From Euzebya pacifica (GTDB lineage Bacteria; Actinomycetota; Nitriliruptoria; Euzebyales; Euzebyaceae): a DNA stretch of 64,000 nucleotides. The notes below the pieces were generated by a model. It made no database searches and was not told the DNA's origin. It worked only from the letters and a program-made list of their open reading frames with translations. Positions 6,926-14,271 of the stretch are shown in pieces. The position numbers and the translations under genes are program-made. Position 1 is the first letter of the stretch; each line of letters begins with the position of its first letter. The DNA lies in assembly GCF_003344865.1 (NCBI RefSeq), contig NZ_CP031165.1:5461910-5525909 (forward strand). The letters are read 5' to 3'.

Positions 6926-8089
6926 TCACCCGTAGACGTGGCGATGGAACAGTTCGGCGGCCAACTGGTCGTCGGCAGGGAGCACATGGCCGTACACGTC
7001 GAGAGTGAACGCCACCGTCGCGTGCCCCAATCGCTCGCTCACCACCTTGGGTGACACACCCGCCTGCAGGGCTAGCGTCGCGAACGTGTGCCGACAGTCA
7101 TGAAGCCGTATGGCCGGCAGGCCGAGACCGTCGACCAGGCGCCGGAACGTCTTGGTGGCGTGGTCCGGCGCGATCGGACGGCCCTCCTCATGGGTGAACA
7201 CTAGGTCGTCGTCGTTACCCCATGCGCCTGGCCATGCGAGGCGCTGCTCGGACTGCCGACGTCGCAGGTTGCGCAGCAACTCGAGGGAGGTGGGGTCGAG
7301 GTTGAACGATCGGGTCTTGCCCGACTTCGGGGTGCCCTGCAGCGTGCCCTTCTCGACGCGCACCCGGTTGTTGCGGACATGCAGCCGCTGTCCGGCCAGG
7401 TCGACGTCGCCCCACCGAAGGCCGAGGAGCTCCCCACGGCGCAGACCGGTGTTCAGGGCTAGGACGTAGAGCTCCGAGAACTGTTCGCCCTCGACTCCCG
7501 CGACGAATGTGCGCAGCTGATCGGCCGACCATGCGCGGACGTCGGTCCTGGCCACGGGCGAATGGCCCGCGGGATGGGCTGGGAGTTCGACCATCGTGGC
7601 GGGGTTCACTTGGATCGGGCGGAGGCGAACTGCGTCGCCGAACGCCTTCCGCAGGATTGAGTGCTGGTAGCGAACGGTGCGGACAGACAGGGCACCCCCG
7701 TCACGCCCGCCCTCACGGAGGAGCTCCTCGTACAGCACCTCCAAACGAGCGCCGGACAGCTCCTGGAGCCGATCGCCACCGACCCGCGGGATTACGTAGC
7801 GGTGCAGGTCCCGCCGGTAAGAAAGGAGGGTGGACGGCTTCAGCTTCGACGCCCGACCGGCCAGCCAGTCGTCCAGGTAGTCGCGGACCAGCATCCGGTC
7901 GGGCGCCACGTAGCTGCCGTGCCGCTTGGCCACCCGGGCATCATCCCGGGCCGCCTCTGCCTCGGCCCGCGTGGCGAACCCTCCAACCCACTTGGGTTTC
8001 GTCACGCCTGTCGCGGGATCCTTGACGCGGATGACGTAGGACCAGGTGGCCCCCCGCTTGACAACGCCGCCGCGCATCCTCCCGGCCAT
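6926..8089 (-). CDS. Tyrosine-type site-specific integrase
   Basis: A 387-residue integrase that recombines the element with tRNA-Phe. An N-terminal arm-binding region (about 5-60) precedes a core-binding SAM-like domain (65-155, LVRDYLDDWLAGRASKLKPS) and the catalytic domain. Catalytic residues are visible: Arg217 in TGLRRGE, His330 and Arg333 in HDCRHTFAT, His356 in RLGH, and Tyr366 in DVYGHV. Length is normal and nothing appears broken. The ATG overlaps the stop of the repressor gene, so both are probably expressed together. Its position close to attL fits the element layout. Confidence 0.95.
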   Translation of the reverse strand: MAGRMRGGVVKRGATWSYVIRVKDPATGVTKPKWVGGFATRAEAEAARDDARVAKRHGSYVAPDRMLVRDYLDDWLAGRASKLKPSTLLSYRRDLHRYVIPRVGGDRLQELSGARLEVLYEELLREGGRDGGALSVRTVRYQHSILRKAFGDAVRLRPIQVNPATMVELPAHPAGHSPVARTDVRAWSADQLRTFVAGVEGEQFSELYVLALNTGLRRGELLGLRWGDVDLAGQRLHVRNNRVRVEKGTLQGTPKSGKTRSFNLDPTSLELLRNLRRRQSEQRLAWPGAWGNDDDLVFTHEEGRPIAPDHATKTFRRLVDGLGLPAIRLHDCRHTFATLALQAGVSPKVVSERLGHATVAFTLDVYGHVLPADDQLAAELFHRHVYG

Positions 8090-8718
8090 CAGCCGTCGTC
8101 CCCGACGATGGAGCCGGCATCTGCGCGGGAGGCATCCTCCAGCGCCTCGGCTAGCCCCCGCAGACGGAATGCCATCCCTACTGCGCCATCGAGGTGTTGA
8201 CGGACCAATGTGGCGGTGTACGTGTCCGCGGATGCCCTGGCCGCGTCGAAGTCGTCACCGTCCAACTGTGAGCAGCCATCGACCCGGACCTGAAGCTCCG
8301 ACACAAGGTCTCCCGATCGGGCACCAAACGTCCGCTGAAGATGCTGGCCCGCGGTTGCTGCGACCGCCACTCGCTCGCTGTCACCAAGGGCCCAGTCATC
8401 CTCGGAGTGCGGCGTGATGCGGACGGGGCCCGGGCCGGCGGCGCCGTCGGGCGGCGGGAGCAAGAACCAAGGGATGGGCAACCCGAAGGCCTCGGCGAAG
8501 GCATAGAGGTCGTTGACGGTGAACTGCCGGACACGGGCGCCACTCACAGACCGCTCGGCCTGCGACAGGGTGGCCTTGGTCCAGATCGTGTCGCCGCAGT
8601 TGCTGATGACCGCGGCTGCATCCTCTTGGGTGAGGCCTCGAATCTCTCGGGCGCGCCGCAGGTTGAAGGCGACGACCTGGGCGGCCGTGAGAACCGTGGC
8701 GGAGGTTGTATCGCTCAT
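8089..8718 (-). CDS. XRE-family repressor of the element
   Basis: 209 residues with a Cro/C1-type helix-turn-helix at about 16-80 (VVAFNLRRAREIRGLTQEDA, then a recognition region around TKATLSQAERS) and a C-terminal helical domain of unknown role. The ATG at 8718 is the natural start, right before the HTH; the frame stays open far upstream but without a plausible start. It is transcribed divergently from the XRE/excisionase genes and ahead of the integrase, which is the usual lysogeny-switch layout. It probably represses the rightward operon, and the integrase follows it in the same transcript. Confidence 0.8.
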   Translation of the reverse strand: MSDTTSATVLTAAQVVAFNLRRAREIRGLTQEDAAAVISNCGDTIWTKATLSQAERSVSGARVRQFTVNDLYAFAEAFGLPIPWFLLPPPDGAAGPGPVRITPHSEDDWALGDSERVAVAATAGQHLQRTFGARSGDLVSELQVRVDGCSQLDGDDFDAARASADTYTATLVRQHLDGAVGMAFRLRGLAEALEDASRADAGSIVGDDG

Positions 8719-8815
8719 GTCATCACTCTGCCTCCCGACTGACTTTCTGTCAACATTCTCGCACGGCTCGTGCTTGATAGTTGATTGACTACCCGTCAGC
8801 GGGCAGTATGTAGGA
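8719..8815. promoter_or_regulatory. Divergent switch region of the element
   Basis: A 97-base gap between the repressor (leftward) and the first XRE gene (rightward), visibly more AT-rich than its surroundings. It contains the inverted repeat GCACG-GCT-CGTGC (8761-8773) and repeated TTGAT/TTGACT stretches (8774-8790). It must hold the promoters of both operons, and the inverted repeat is a candidate operator. I cannot assign exact -10 and -35 boxes. Confidence 0.5.
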
Positions 8816-9061
8816 ATGTTCACTCCGTGCACTGATGTAGACCAACCACCGCTGAGGCAGGTGCGCATCGCCCGTGGGCTCACCCTGCAAGAAGTCGCGA
8901 CGAGGGCCCAAGTCGACGCGGCACAGCTCAGCCGCGTCGAGACCGGCAAGTCCGGGCTCTCCGTCAACTCGTTGTTCCGTGTGGCCCAAGTCCTCGGACT
9001 GACCGAACTCGTACAACTCCTCCAGCCATACGTTCGCCAGTCCGCCCGGAGGGCCCCATGA
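8816..9061 (+). CDS. Small XRE-family regulator (Cro-like)
   Basis: An 81-residue protein that is almost entirely one helix-turn-helix: LRQVRIARGLTLQEVATRA, then DAAQLSRVETGKSGLSV, then a helix with VAQVLGLTELV. The GTG at 8862 would truncate helix 1, so the ATG at 8816 is preferred. It is the first gene of the long rightward operon, opposite the repressor, and so sits in the cro position of a phage-like switch. Its stop overlaps the next start (ATGA). Confidence 0.8.
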   Translation: MFTPCTDVDQPPLRQVRIARGLTLQEVATRAQVDAAQLSRVETGKSGLSVNSLFRVAQVLGLTELVQLLQPYVRQSARRAP

Positions 9062-9348
9062 CCCCGGCGCAACTCCTGCGGACCACAGCAGCCGTCATCA
9101 CGGTCCCGGAGGCCGGGAGCGTTATCGGGCTCGGGCAGACCGCCAGCTACGACGCTGCGAAGCGCGGAGATCTGCCCGTGATCCGAGTGGGCGCCCGGTA
9201 CCTGGTCCCGGTCGCAAAACTCCGTGCACTCCTCGGAATGCCGGACTGGCCCGTTCACGACGACGCCCCCGCCGCTGACCCCGGCGAGGGCGAGAAGTCG
9301 TCTACCGACCAGCTGCCCGCTGAAGGGTTCCGACATGCCCGATCGTAG
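9058..9348 (+). CDS. Excisionase-like winged-helix DNA-binding protein
   Basis: 96 residues. The MerR/excisionase-like core covers about 14-60: ITVPEAGSVIGLGQTASYDA, then KRGDLPVIRVGARYLVPVAKL, where the short wing and the final helix are typical of Xis-type proteins. The C-terminal 35 residues are acidic and probably disordered. It is coupled to the XRE gene by an ATGA overlap. In phage-like elements such a protein directs excision with the integrase, and that is the likely role here. Confidence 0.7.
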   Translation: MTPAQLLRTTAAVITVPEAGSVIGLGQTASYDAAKRGDLPVIRVGARYLVPVAKLRALLGMPDWPVHDDAPAADPGEGEKSSTDQLPAEGFRHARS

Positions 9349-9661
9349 CGCCGAACAGCTCCAACTCGGTGAGGTCCGCCGCGACGCCGGCCGCACCCTC
9401 GCACTGGACGCGGCAGGCGTCGAGTGGCGGGAACGTGCGATGGCCACCATCGAGACCTACTTTCAACCGGGGGTCCGCGACACCATCGAGGCCGTCCGTG
9501 ACGAGGTCGGCGACCCGCCAGTCGGGTCGGTCAACGCCTGGGGAGGGCTCGTCGCCGGAGCCGTCCGCTCAGGTCTGATCCGACGTGTCGGATCAGCGCA
9601 GGCACGCCGACCGTCCGCGCATGCCCGTTGGGTCGGCGTCTACGAGGCGGTGGCGCCTTGA
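9335..9661 (+). CDS. Hypothetical protein of the replication operon
   Basis: 108 residues with no family I can name. It has a helical start (QLGEVRRDAGRTLALDAAGVEWRE) and a region near 60-90 (VNAWGGLVAGAVRSGLIRRVG) that resembles the winged helices of phage proteins that read DPPVGSVNAWGGL. The ATG at 9335 overlaps the end of the preceding gene by 14 bases. It probably takes part in early functions of the element because it precedes the primase gene. A 28-codon TTG-initiated frame (9658-9744) lies between it and the next gene and may only be a spacer. Confidence 0.55.
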   Translation: MPDRSAEQLQLGEVRRDAGRTLALDAAGVEWRERAMATIETYFQPGVRDTIEAVRDEVGDPPVGSVNAWGGLVAGAVRSGLIRRVGSAQARRPSAHARWVGVYEAVAP

Positions 9662-9740
9662 CCGCCGCAGAACAGACCCTCCTGCGACCCATCAACTACA
9701 TCTGGCTACGTCGCCACCGCCGCCGCGGAGGTGGTGTCCG

Positions 9741-10112
9741 ATGATGGGCCAACCGTCTCAGCCACTTGAGCGCGTCAACCAACGGGTGGCCGCGGCCGTC
9801 GCGACCCTGCCCTCACCGCCCAGTTCGTGTGGGCACCTCATCGACGGCGGACCAGGCTTCGTGTGTTCCCGCCACGCTGCGGAGGGAGTCCGTTGCGAGG
9901 CGTGCGCTGACCGCCACACCTTGACCCACCCGATCGTTGTGGAGCACGGGTGTGACGGCTGCGAAGCCGTCGAGCCAGAACTGTGGCCGCTGGGCACCCC
10001 GATCGGCCATGCCACCATCAACCGGGCACGTGTGGTGGTCTTCGTCGTCTGCCTCGGCCTCTGCGATCGCTGCCGACCACGCACAGCCAGCCTCGCCCGA
10101 GGTGTCGGATGA
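9741..10112 (+). CDS. Cysteine-rich small protein, probable zinc binding
   Basis: 123 residues starting at a double ATG behind a GGAGG ribosome-binding site. Nine or so cysteines occur in pairs: CGHLIDGG then CSRHAAEGVRCEAC, HGCDGCEAV, and CLGLCDRCRP near the end. That suggests one or two zinc ribbons. It directly precedes the Prim-Pol gene with an ATGA overlap, so a role as a replication or primase accessory factor is plausible. I cannot assign a family. Confidence 0.6.
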   Translation: MMGQPSQPLERVNQRVAAAVATLPSPPSSCGHLIDGGPGFVCSRHAAEGVRCEACADRHTLTHPIVVEHGCDGCEAVEPELWPLGTPIGHATINRARVVVFVVCLGLCDRCRPRTASLARGVG

Positions 10113-10936
10113 TCCGACTCGCTGCTGCTGCCCTGGACCTGGCTGACCGCGGGTTCGCCGTGTTCCCCTGCCGTCCCGGGACCAACAAGCCGGCCGTCGC
10201 GGGCTGGCCAGACCGGGCCACGACGGACCAGGCCACGGTCGAGCGTTGGTGGCGCCGCTGGCCCGACGCCAACATCGGTCACTGCACGGGTCGGACCGGC
10301 GTGGTGGTCATCGACCTCGACCGCGACGGCGACAAGGACGGCGTCGCCTCCTGGCGTGACCTGCAACGCCGCCACGGCCCCGTCCCCGACACCCTCGCCG
10401 TCGTCTCACCTCGCGAACAGGGCGGCGTCCACCTCTACTTCACGGCCCCACCCTTCTACGTGAAGTCGACGGGGTCGGTCCTGGGTCCCGGGGTCGACGT
10501 TCGCGGCTCCCGGGGGCAGGCGGTCCTGCCCCCCTCCCGTCGTCCCGAGGGCCTCTACCGGTGGGCCAACCCCGGCACACCCATCGCCCGGATGCCCCGG
10601 TGGCTCGTCGCCCTGCTGCGACCACCTCCACCACCCGCCCCCGTGCAGGCGGTTCGGCGGCGGGCAGGGACCCACGCCGAACGGTACGCCGTCGCGGCCC
10701 TGGAGGGACGCGCACAGGACCTCGCGGCTACGACCGCCGGACGTCACTCGGCGCTCCTGGCGGCTGCCCGATACCTCGGCGGGTTCGTCACCGACGGGCA
10801 CCTGACCGCGGACGACGTGATCCAGACCCTCGAGGCGGCGGTCCTGTCCACCGGCTACGGGAACAAGGTCCGGGCCTCCGAGATCCGCCGCACCATCACC
10901 GACGGGCTCGCCTACGCCCGCCAGGACGTCGCATGA
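10109..10936 (+). CDS. Bifunctional DNA primase/polymerase (Prim-Pol, AEP)
   Basis: 275 residues with the archaeo-eukaryotic primase fold used by plasmids and mobile elements to prime and copy DNA. Motif I is VVVIDLD with Asp69 and Asp71 as metal ligands; motif II is GGVHLYF with His108; motif III is around GVDVRGSRGQAVLPP (Asp130). The N-terminus (ADRGFAVFPCRPGTNKPAV, then WWRRWPDANIG) is classic Prim-Pol. The C-terminal 90 residues are helical and probably bind the partner ATPase. Start and stop overlap both neighbours (ATGA). With the following ATPase it forms a self-contained replication module. Confidence 0.9.
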   Translation: MIRLAAAALDLADRGFAVFPCRPGTNKPAVAGWPDRATTDQATVERWWRRWPDANIGHCTGRTGVVVIDLDRDGDKDGVASWRDLQRRHGPVPDTLAVVSPREQGGVHLYFTAPPFYVKSTGSVLGPGVDVRGSRGQAVLPPSRRPEGLYRWANPGTPIARMPRWLVALLRPPPPPAPVQAVRRRAGTHAERYAVAALEGRAQDLAATTAGRHSALLAAARYLGGFVTDGHLTADDVIQTLEAAVLSTGYGNKVRASEIRRTITDGLAYARQDVA

Positions 10937-12048
10937 CCATCGACCTCGCCCACCTCCACGTCCCACCGGTCGAGGCCGGCATCGACCGGCAGACGACCTC
11001 GTGGGCACCCGTGTCGATGACCGACATCCTCGCCGGCCCACTCGAACGGCGACGCCCCGACCTGCTCACCCGCACCGACGGCCACGCCCTGTTCTACCGG
11101 GGCCTGTCCTCGCTGCTGTTCGGCGCCTCGGAGTCCTGCAAGTCCTGGGTGGGCCTGCTGGCGGTCGTGGAGGCGGTCAGGGCCGACGAGCACGCCGTCA
11201 TCGTCGACCTCGAGTCCGACCCCGTGGAGATCGCCACCCGCCTCCGAGCTCTCGGCCTGTCCGACAACCAGATCAGCAACAAAGTCGCCTATATCCGGCC
11301 GGACGAACCGCTCCGCCGCATCCTCGACGGGCCCGGCGCCCCGGCCGGCCCCACCGACCACGACCTCGCCGACGCCCTCGACACCCGCCCTGCCGTCGTC
11401 GTCATCGATGCCCTGGGTGAGCTGTTCGCCCTCCACGGACTCGACCCGCTGTCCAACCGGGACGCACCCATGGTCACCGGGTTCCTGCGCCGGTTGGCCG
11501 ACCGCACCGGCGCCGCCGTCATCTCCCTGGACCACACCCCCCACGCACCCCGAGAGGGCGGCGCCCGGGCACCCATCGGAGCCCAGCACAAGCGAGCTGC
11601 CGTCACCGGCGTCGCCTACGAGGTCAAGGCGACCAGCCCGCTCGCACCAGGACACGTCGGCAAGGTCAGCCTGCGGATCAACAAGGACCGGCCCGGCGGC
11701 GTGCGGGAACACGCCATGCGCGACACCGCAGCTCGGATCAGCCTCGACGCCGCCACCCACCCCAACCAGATCCTCGCGGCGGTCGAACCGGCCAGCGACG
11801 GCCCATCGGATGCGCTGCACGCCCGGATGGTGCAGGTCGCCGCCGCCCTCGCAGACGCCCCCGACGGCAGGTCGAAGAACCAGGTCCGTCAGCTCGTCAC
11901 CGGCAAGGCCGCCCTCACCGACGACGCCCTCGACCGGCTCCACGCCCTCGGGCACGTCAAGCGTGAGCCAGGCGCCCGCGGTGCCGTCGTGAACATCCTC
12001 CTCCGCCCCTACCCGACGGGCACGGCGGACCCGGACGTGGCCCTGTGA
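10933..12048 (+). CDS. RecA-fold ATPase, probable replicative helicase
   Basis: 371 residues of the AAA_25/RepA-like group often paired with Prim-Pol. The Walker A motif at about 64-71 reads GASESCKS: the usual Gly before the Lys is Cys. Walker B is the VVVIDALGE stretch near 155, followed by a SLDHTPH sensor-like motif, and there is a basic C-terminal winged-helix-like part (about 300-360). It overlaps the primase gene by 4 bases. The predicted role is to load or unwind at the element's origin, which appears to lie directly downstream. Confidence 0.8.
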   Translation: MTIDLAHLHVPPVEAGIDRQTTSWAPVSMTDILAGPLERRRPDLLTRTDGHALFYRGLSSLLFGASESCKSWVGLLAVVEAVRADEHAVIVDLESDPVEIATRLRALGLSDNQISNKVAYIRPDEPLRRILDGPGAPAGPTDHDLADALDTRPAVVVIDALGELFALHGLDPLSNRDAPMVTGFLRRLADRTGAAVISLDHTPHAPREGGARAPIGAQHKRAAVTGVAYEVKATSPLAPGHVGKVSLRINKDRPGGVREHAMRDTAARISLDAATHPNQILAAVEPASDGPSDALHARMVQVAAALADAPDGRSKNQVRQLVTGKAALTDDALDRLHALGHVKREPGARGAVVNILLRPYPTGTADPDVAL

Positions 12049-12248
12049 CACGACCTCGTCCCACCTCGTCCTCACCTCGTCCCGACGAGGTGGTCGAGAC
12101 CGCCGAGCGACCTCGTCCCGTCCACCTCGTCCCGGACCCCGTAGGGGGCCGGACGGGGACGAGGTCGCAGAGGCCGACCAGGACACCCCGACAGCACACC
12201 CCCACCGACGACCTCGTCCCACATCTGAGGACGACCTTGGAGCCGCTC
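12049..12248 (+). other. Iteron-like repeat cluster, candidate replication origin
   Basis: Eight copies of ACCTCGTCC lie within 170 bases: direct at 12053, 12063, 12074, 12110, 12124 and 12211, inverted at 12084-12091 (8 of 9 bases) and 12157-12165. Copies three and four form a 20-bp near-palindrome (12073-12092, 9-bp arms, 2-bp centre). Copies six and seven bracket a second foldback (12124-12165) with a CCCC-GTA-GGGG core. A weak GTG frame crosses the region, but the good start (ATG 12249 with GGAG) lies after it, so I take it as non-coding. Its place right after the primase and helicase genes is typical for an origin. Confidence 0.65.
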
Positions 12249-12353
12249 ATGCCGATCGTCACCTGCCGCCACGGACTGCCTCCCGAACTGTGCCGCCGCT
12301 GCGGCCGCCCCATGCCCGTCCCGCATGACGACGAACTCGAGGAGGCCGCATGA
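12249..12353 (+). CDS. Tiny zinc-finger-like protein
   Basis: 34 residues, too short for most gene finders. It contains CRHGLPPELCRRC, a Cys-His-Cys-Cys arrangement that could bind one zinc, and an acidic tail. A GGAG sits 6-8 bases before the ATG and the stop overlaps the next gene (ATGA), which supports translation. The frame can be extended to a GTG at 12045, but that part would be built wholly from the iteron repeats. Confidence 0.5.
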   Translation: MPIVTCRHGLPPELCRRCGRPMPVPHDDELEEAA

Positions 12354-12784
12354 CCACCCCACCGCTCATCACCCCCATCGACGCCACCGGGCTGCTCTGG
12401 TCGCTCGCGCTGCTGCTGGCCGACCACCCGGACGCCGACCGCCACCAGCTCGCCCGCGACATCGGCGGGCTGTTCGAGGGCATCCTCGGCGAGGGCCCCG
12501 ACCGCGCAGTGGTCGCCGACGTCGTCGAGACCGCCGCGATGCTGCTCGACGCCCTCGACCAACGACACACCACCGACAGCAGCAGCCACCGGCGCCTCCC
12601 GATTTTTACTGGAACACCCGAAACGTCTGGGGAGTGTCTCCACCCAGGATCTCCCCCCGCCGATCCTGCCACCAAGCCTGGCGCGGCGAGGGGTCGTCGC
12701 GGGCCGACCTGTCACTGTCCGCTGTCGACGGCCACGGCCCGTGTTCTGGGGGTCTTGGGACGGCTGTGGGGTGGTCGACGGTGA
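12350..12784 (+). CDS. Hypothetical protein with atypical C-terminal half
   Basis: 144 residues. The first 75 residues are helical (ATGLLWSLALLLADHPDADR, then VVADVVETAAMLLDALDQRH) and have normal codon use. From about 12590 the third codon positions lose their GC preference and the protein becomes Pro/Gly/Cys-rich, so the DNA there may serve another purpose. The frame still ends in a GTGA overlap with the next gene, which argues that it is translated through. No family is recognised. Confidence 0.5.
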   Translation: MTTPPLITPIDATGLLWSLALLLADHPDADRHQLARDIGGLFEGILGEGPDRAVVADVVETAAMLLDALDQRHTTDSSSHRRLPIFTGTPETSGECLHPGSPPADPATKPGAARGRRGPTCHCPLSTATARVLGVLGRLWGGRR

Positions 12785-13287
12785 GCGGCGCCGCGGGTCA
12801 GGGGCGCGACGGTCGCGACAGGCGGACGGTCGGGTCGACGGAGGCTGCCGCCCGCCTGGGCATGTCGGTCCGTGCCCTCCAGCGGCTCGCCGGCGACGGC
12901 AGGCTGGGGGTCAAGGACGGCGGCCGCTGGATGTTCTCGACCGCCGAGCTCGAGGCGTTCGTGGACGACCAGCAGACCCCGGCGACGGCAGGGCCGGTCG
13001 AGTCGGCTGTGGCGGGCATGGTCGCCGAACTCCCGGTCGAGCTGCGCGGGACGCCGCGGGCGGCGTTGGTGGTCGTGCTGGCCCGCCGGCTCGACGGGAC
13101 CGAGGCGGCCAGGGACTCCGCCGCGCTGTCCCGGGAGCTGCGTGAGGCACTGGCCCAGCTGGAGGACGACGCCGGACGTGTCGGCCCGGCGGAACCGTCG
13201 CCGGTCCAGCAGCTCCTCGCGGATGTCGCCCGGTCTCGGGCCGACCGGACGTTGCGGGCCGTCACCTCGGACGGGACGGCGAGCTGA
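12781..13287 (+). CDS. HTH protein resembling phage terminase small subunits
   Basis: 168 residues. The N-terminal domain (15-60) is an excisionase/MerR-like winged helix: TEAAARLGMSVRALQRLAG, then GGRWMFSTAELEAFVDD. The C-terminal half has the pattern I associate with small DNA-recognition subunits of actinophage terminases: VESAVAGMVAELP, LVVVLARRLDGTEAA, LSRELREALAQLEDDA, and a basic last helix. That match is from memory of patterns, not a search, and may be wrong. If true it would be the packaging-specificity protein of a satellite, since no large subunit is encoded. It overlaps both neighbours by 3-4 bases. Confidence 0.45.
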   Translation: MSGAAGQGRDGRDRRTVGSTEAAARLGMSVRALQRLAGDGRLGVKDGGRWMFSTAELEAFVDDQQTPATAGPVESAVAGMVAELPVELRGTPRAALVVVLARRLDGTEAARDSAALSRELREALAQLEDDAGRVGPAEPSPVQQLLADVARSRADRTLRAVTSDGTAS

Positions 13288-13688
13288 TGGGCCGCAACGC
13301 GCTGTTCGTGGCGGAGGCGGTGATGCTGACGCCTCGGGCCTGCTACTGGATCGCGCCGACCCTCGCCGAGCTGGCCCGGACCTACGACGGGACCGACGTC
13401 GGGGCCGCCCTGGACGAAGTCGTGGCTGCCGTCGACCGGGCCCGCGACGCCTACGTGGCCAATCGTGGGATTTCCGATGACGGAAGCACGGAAGCGGTGC
13501 CGTCGGAAGTCGTGCCAGCCTCGCCACATGACGAACTCGATGCAGCGGATGTGGCCGGGATGCTGAACGTGACCCAACGCCGTGTCGGGCAGATCGCCGA
13601 GGAGCTCGGCGGCCGCAAGGTCGCCGGCCGCTGGCGGTTCGACCGTGCTGCCGTCGAGTTCTGGATCGACACCAAGGAGGCATCGTGA
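13287..13688 (+). CDS. Winged-helix DNA-binding protein
   Basis: 133 residues. The N-terminal part is helical (TPRACYWIAPTLAELARTY, then VGAALDEVVAAVDRARDAYV). The C-terminal 50 residues form a winged helix like that of the previous gene: LDAADVAGMLNVTQRRVGQ, KVAGRWRFDRAAVEFWID. The start ATG overlaps the preceding TGA (TGATG) and its stop overlaps the next GTG. The shared RWxF wing with the previous gene suggests a duplicated DNA-binding module. Target and role are unknown; packaging or late regulation would suit the position. Confidence 0.6.
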   Translation: MGRNALFVAEAVMLTPRACYWIAPTLAELARTYDGTDVGAALDEVVAAVDRARDAYVANRGISDDGSTEAVPSEVVPASPHDELDAADVAGMLNVTQRRVGQIAEELGGRKVAGRWRFDRAAVEFWIDTKEAS

Positions 13689-14239
13689 GCAAGGCTGTTC
13701 CGAACATCAGGGTGGCGCGGGCCAAGGCCCGCGCCAGCGCCGTGAAGTCCACTCGCCAGGCCCCTGCCCGGGCGACCAACGCCCGACGGGCCGAGGAGTG
13801 GGTCGCCTGGGGGCTCCGTACCGGCCGGCTCACCGCCGGCACGGCGCCGGGATGGCGAGAACGGATCGTGCAGGGCGGCGCCGCTGCCACCGCAGCGCTG
13901 CAGGCCCTACCGGACATCCGCACGGCCATGGCCGCCGTGTCGGACCCCGACGCACGTGCCGCGATCGCCGCCGAGACCGACCCGGCCGTCGCCGAACAAC
14001 TGCGGCTCCGCTACAGCGGCGCACAGGGTGCCCGGCAGGCACGCGTGGATGCGCAGATGCGCTGGCACCCCGTCGCCCGTGCCCAGGCCGCCCGCCTCGC
14101 CACCGAGACCGCTGGCGACGACGCCCCGATCGCCTACCCGTTGAACTGGCTCACCGGTGCCGAACACACCGACCTCGTCCAGTCCCTGGCCGCCGCGGAC
14201 CGGCAGAACGACTTGCTCGGCCGACACGGCCGTACCTGA
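13685..14239 (+). CDS. Hypothetical protein
   Basis: 184 residues, basic N-terminus (VARAKARASAVKSTRQAPAR) and a mostly helical body with Ala-rich stretches (GGAAATAALQALPDIRTAM). No signal peptide, membrane helix or known motif is visible. It starts at a GTG overlapping the previous stop and is followed by a 32-base gap, the largest in this part of the operon, with GGAGG before the next gene. Position between DNA-binding genes and the tape-measure gene would fit a morphogenesis protein, but nothing in the sequence proves it. Confidence 0.5.
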   Translation: MSKAVPNIRVARAKARASAVKSTRQAPARATNARRAEEWVAWGLRTGRLTAGTAPGWRERIVQGGAAATAALQALPDIRTAMAAVSDPDARAAIAAETDPAVAEQLRLRYSGAQGARQARVDAQMRWHPVARAQAARLATETAGDDAPIAYPLNWLTGAEHTDLVQSLAAADRQNDLLGRHGRT

Positions 14240-14271
14240 CCCCCAGCCCCCTGTGACCCGGAGGACATGAC

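Noticed and set aside
8774-8812. TTGACT-N16-TATGTA promoter directly before the XRE gene
   Set aside because: The boxes look good, but the -10 would end only three bases before the ATG, so transcription would begin inside the gene; another arrangement must apply.
12045-12248. GTG-initiated extension of the tiny zinc-finger gene through the repeat cluster
   Set aside because: The extra 68 residues would be written almost entirely by the repeated 9-mer, and a better start with GGAG lies at 12249.
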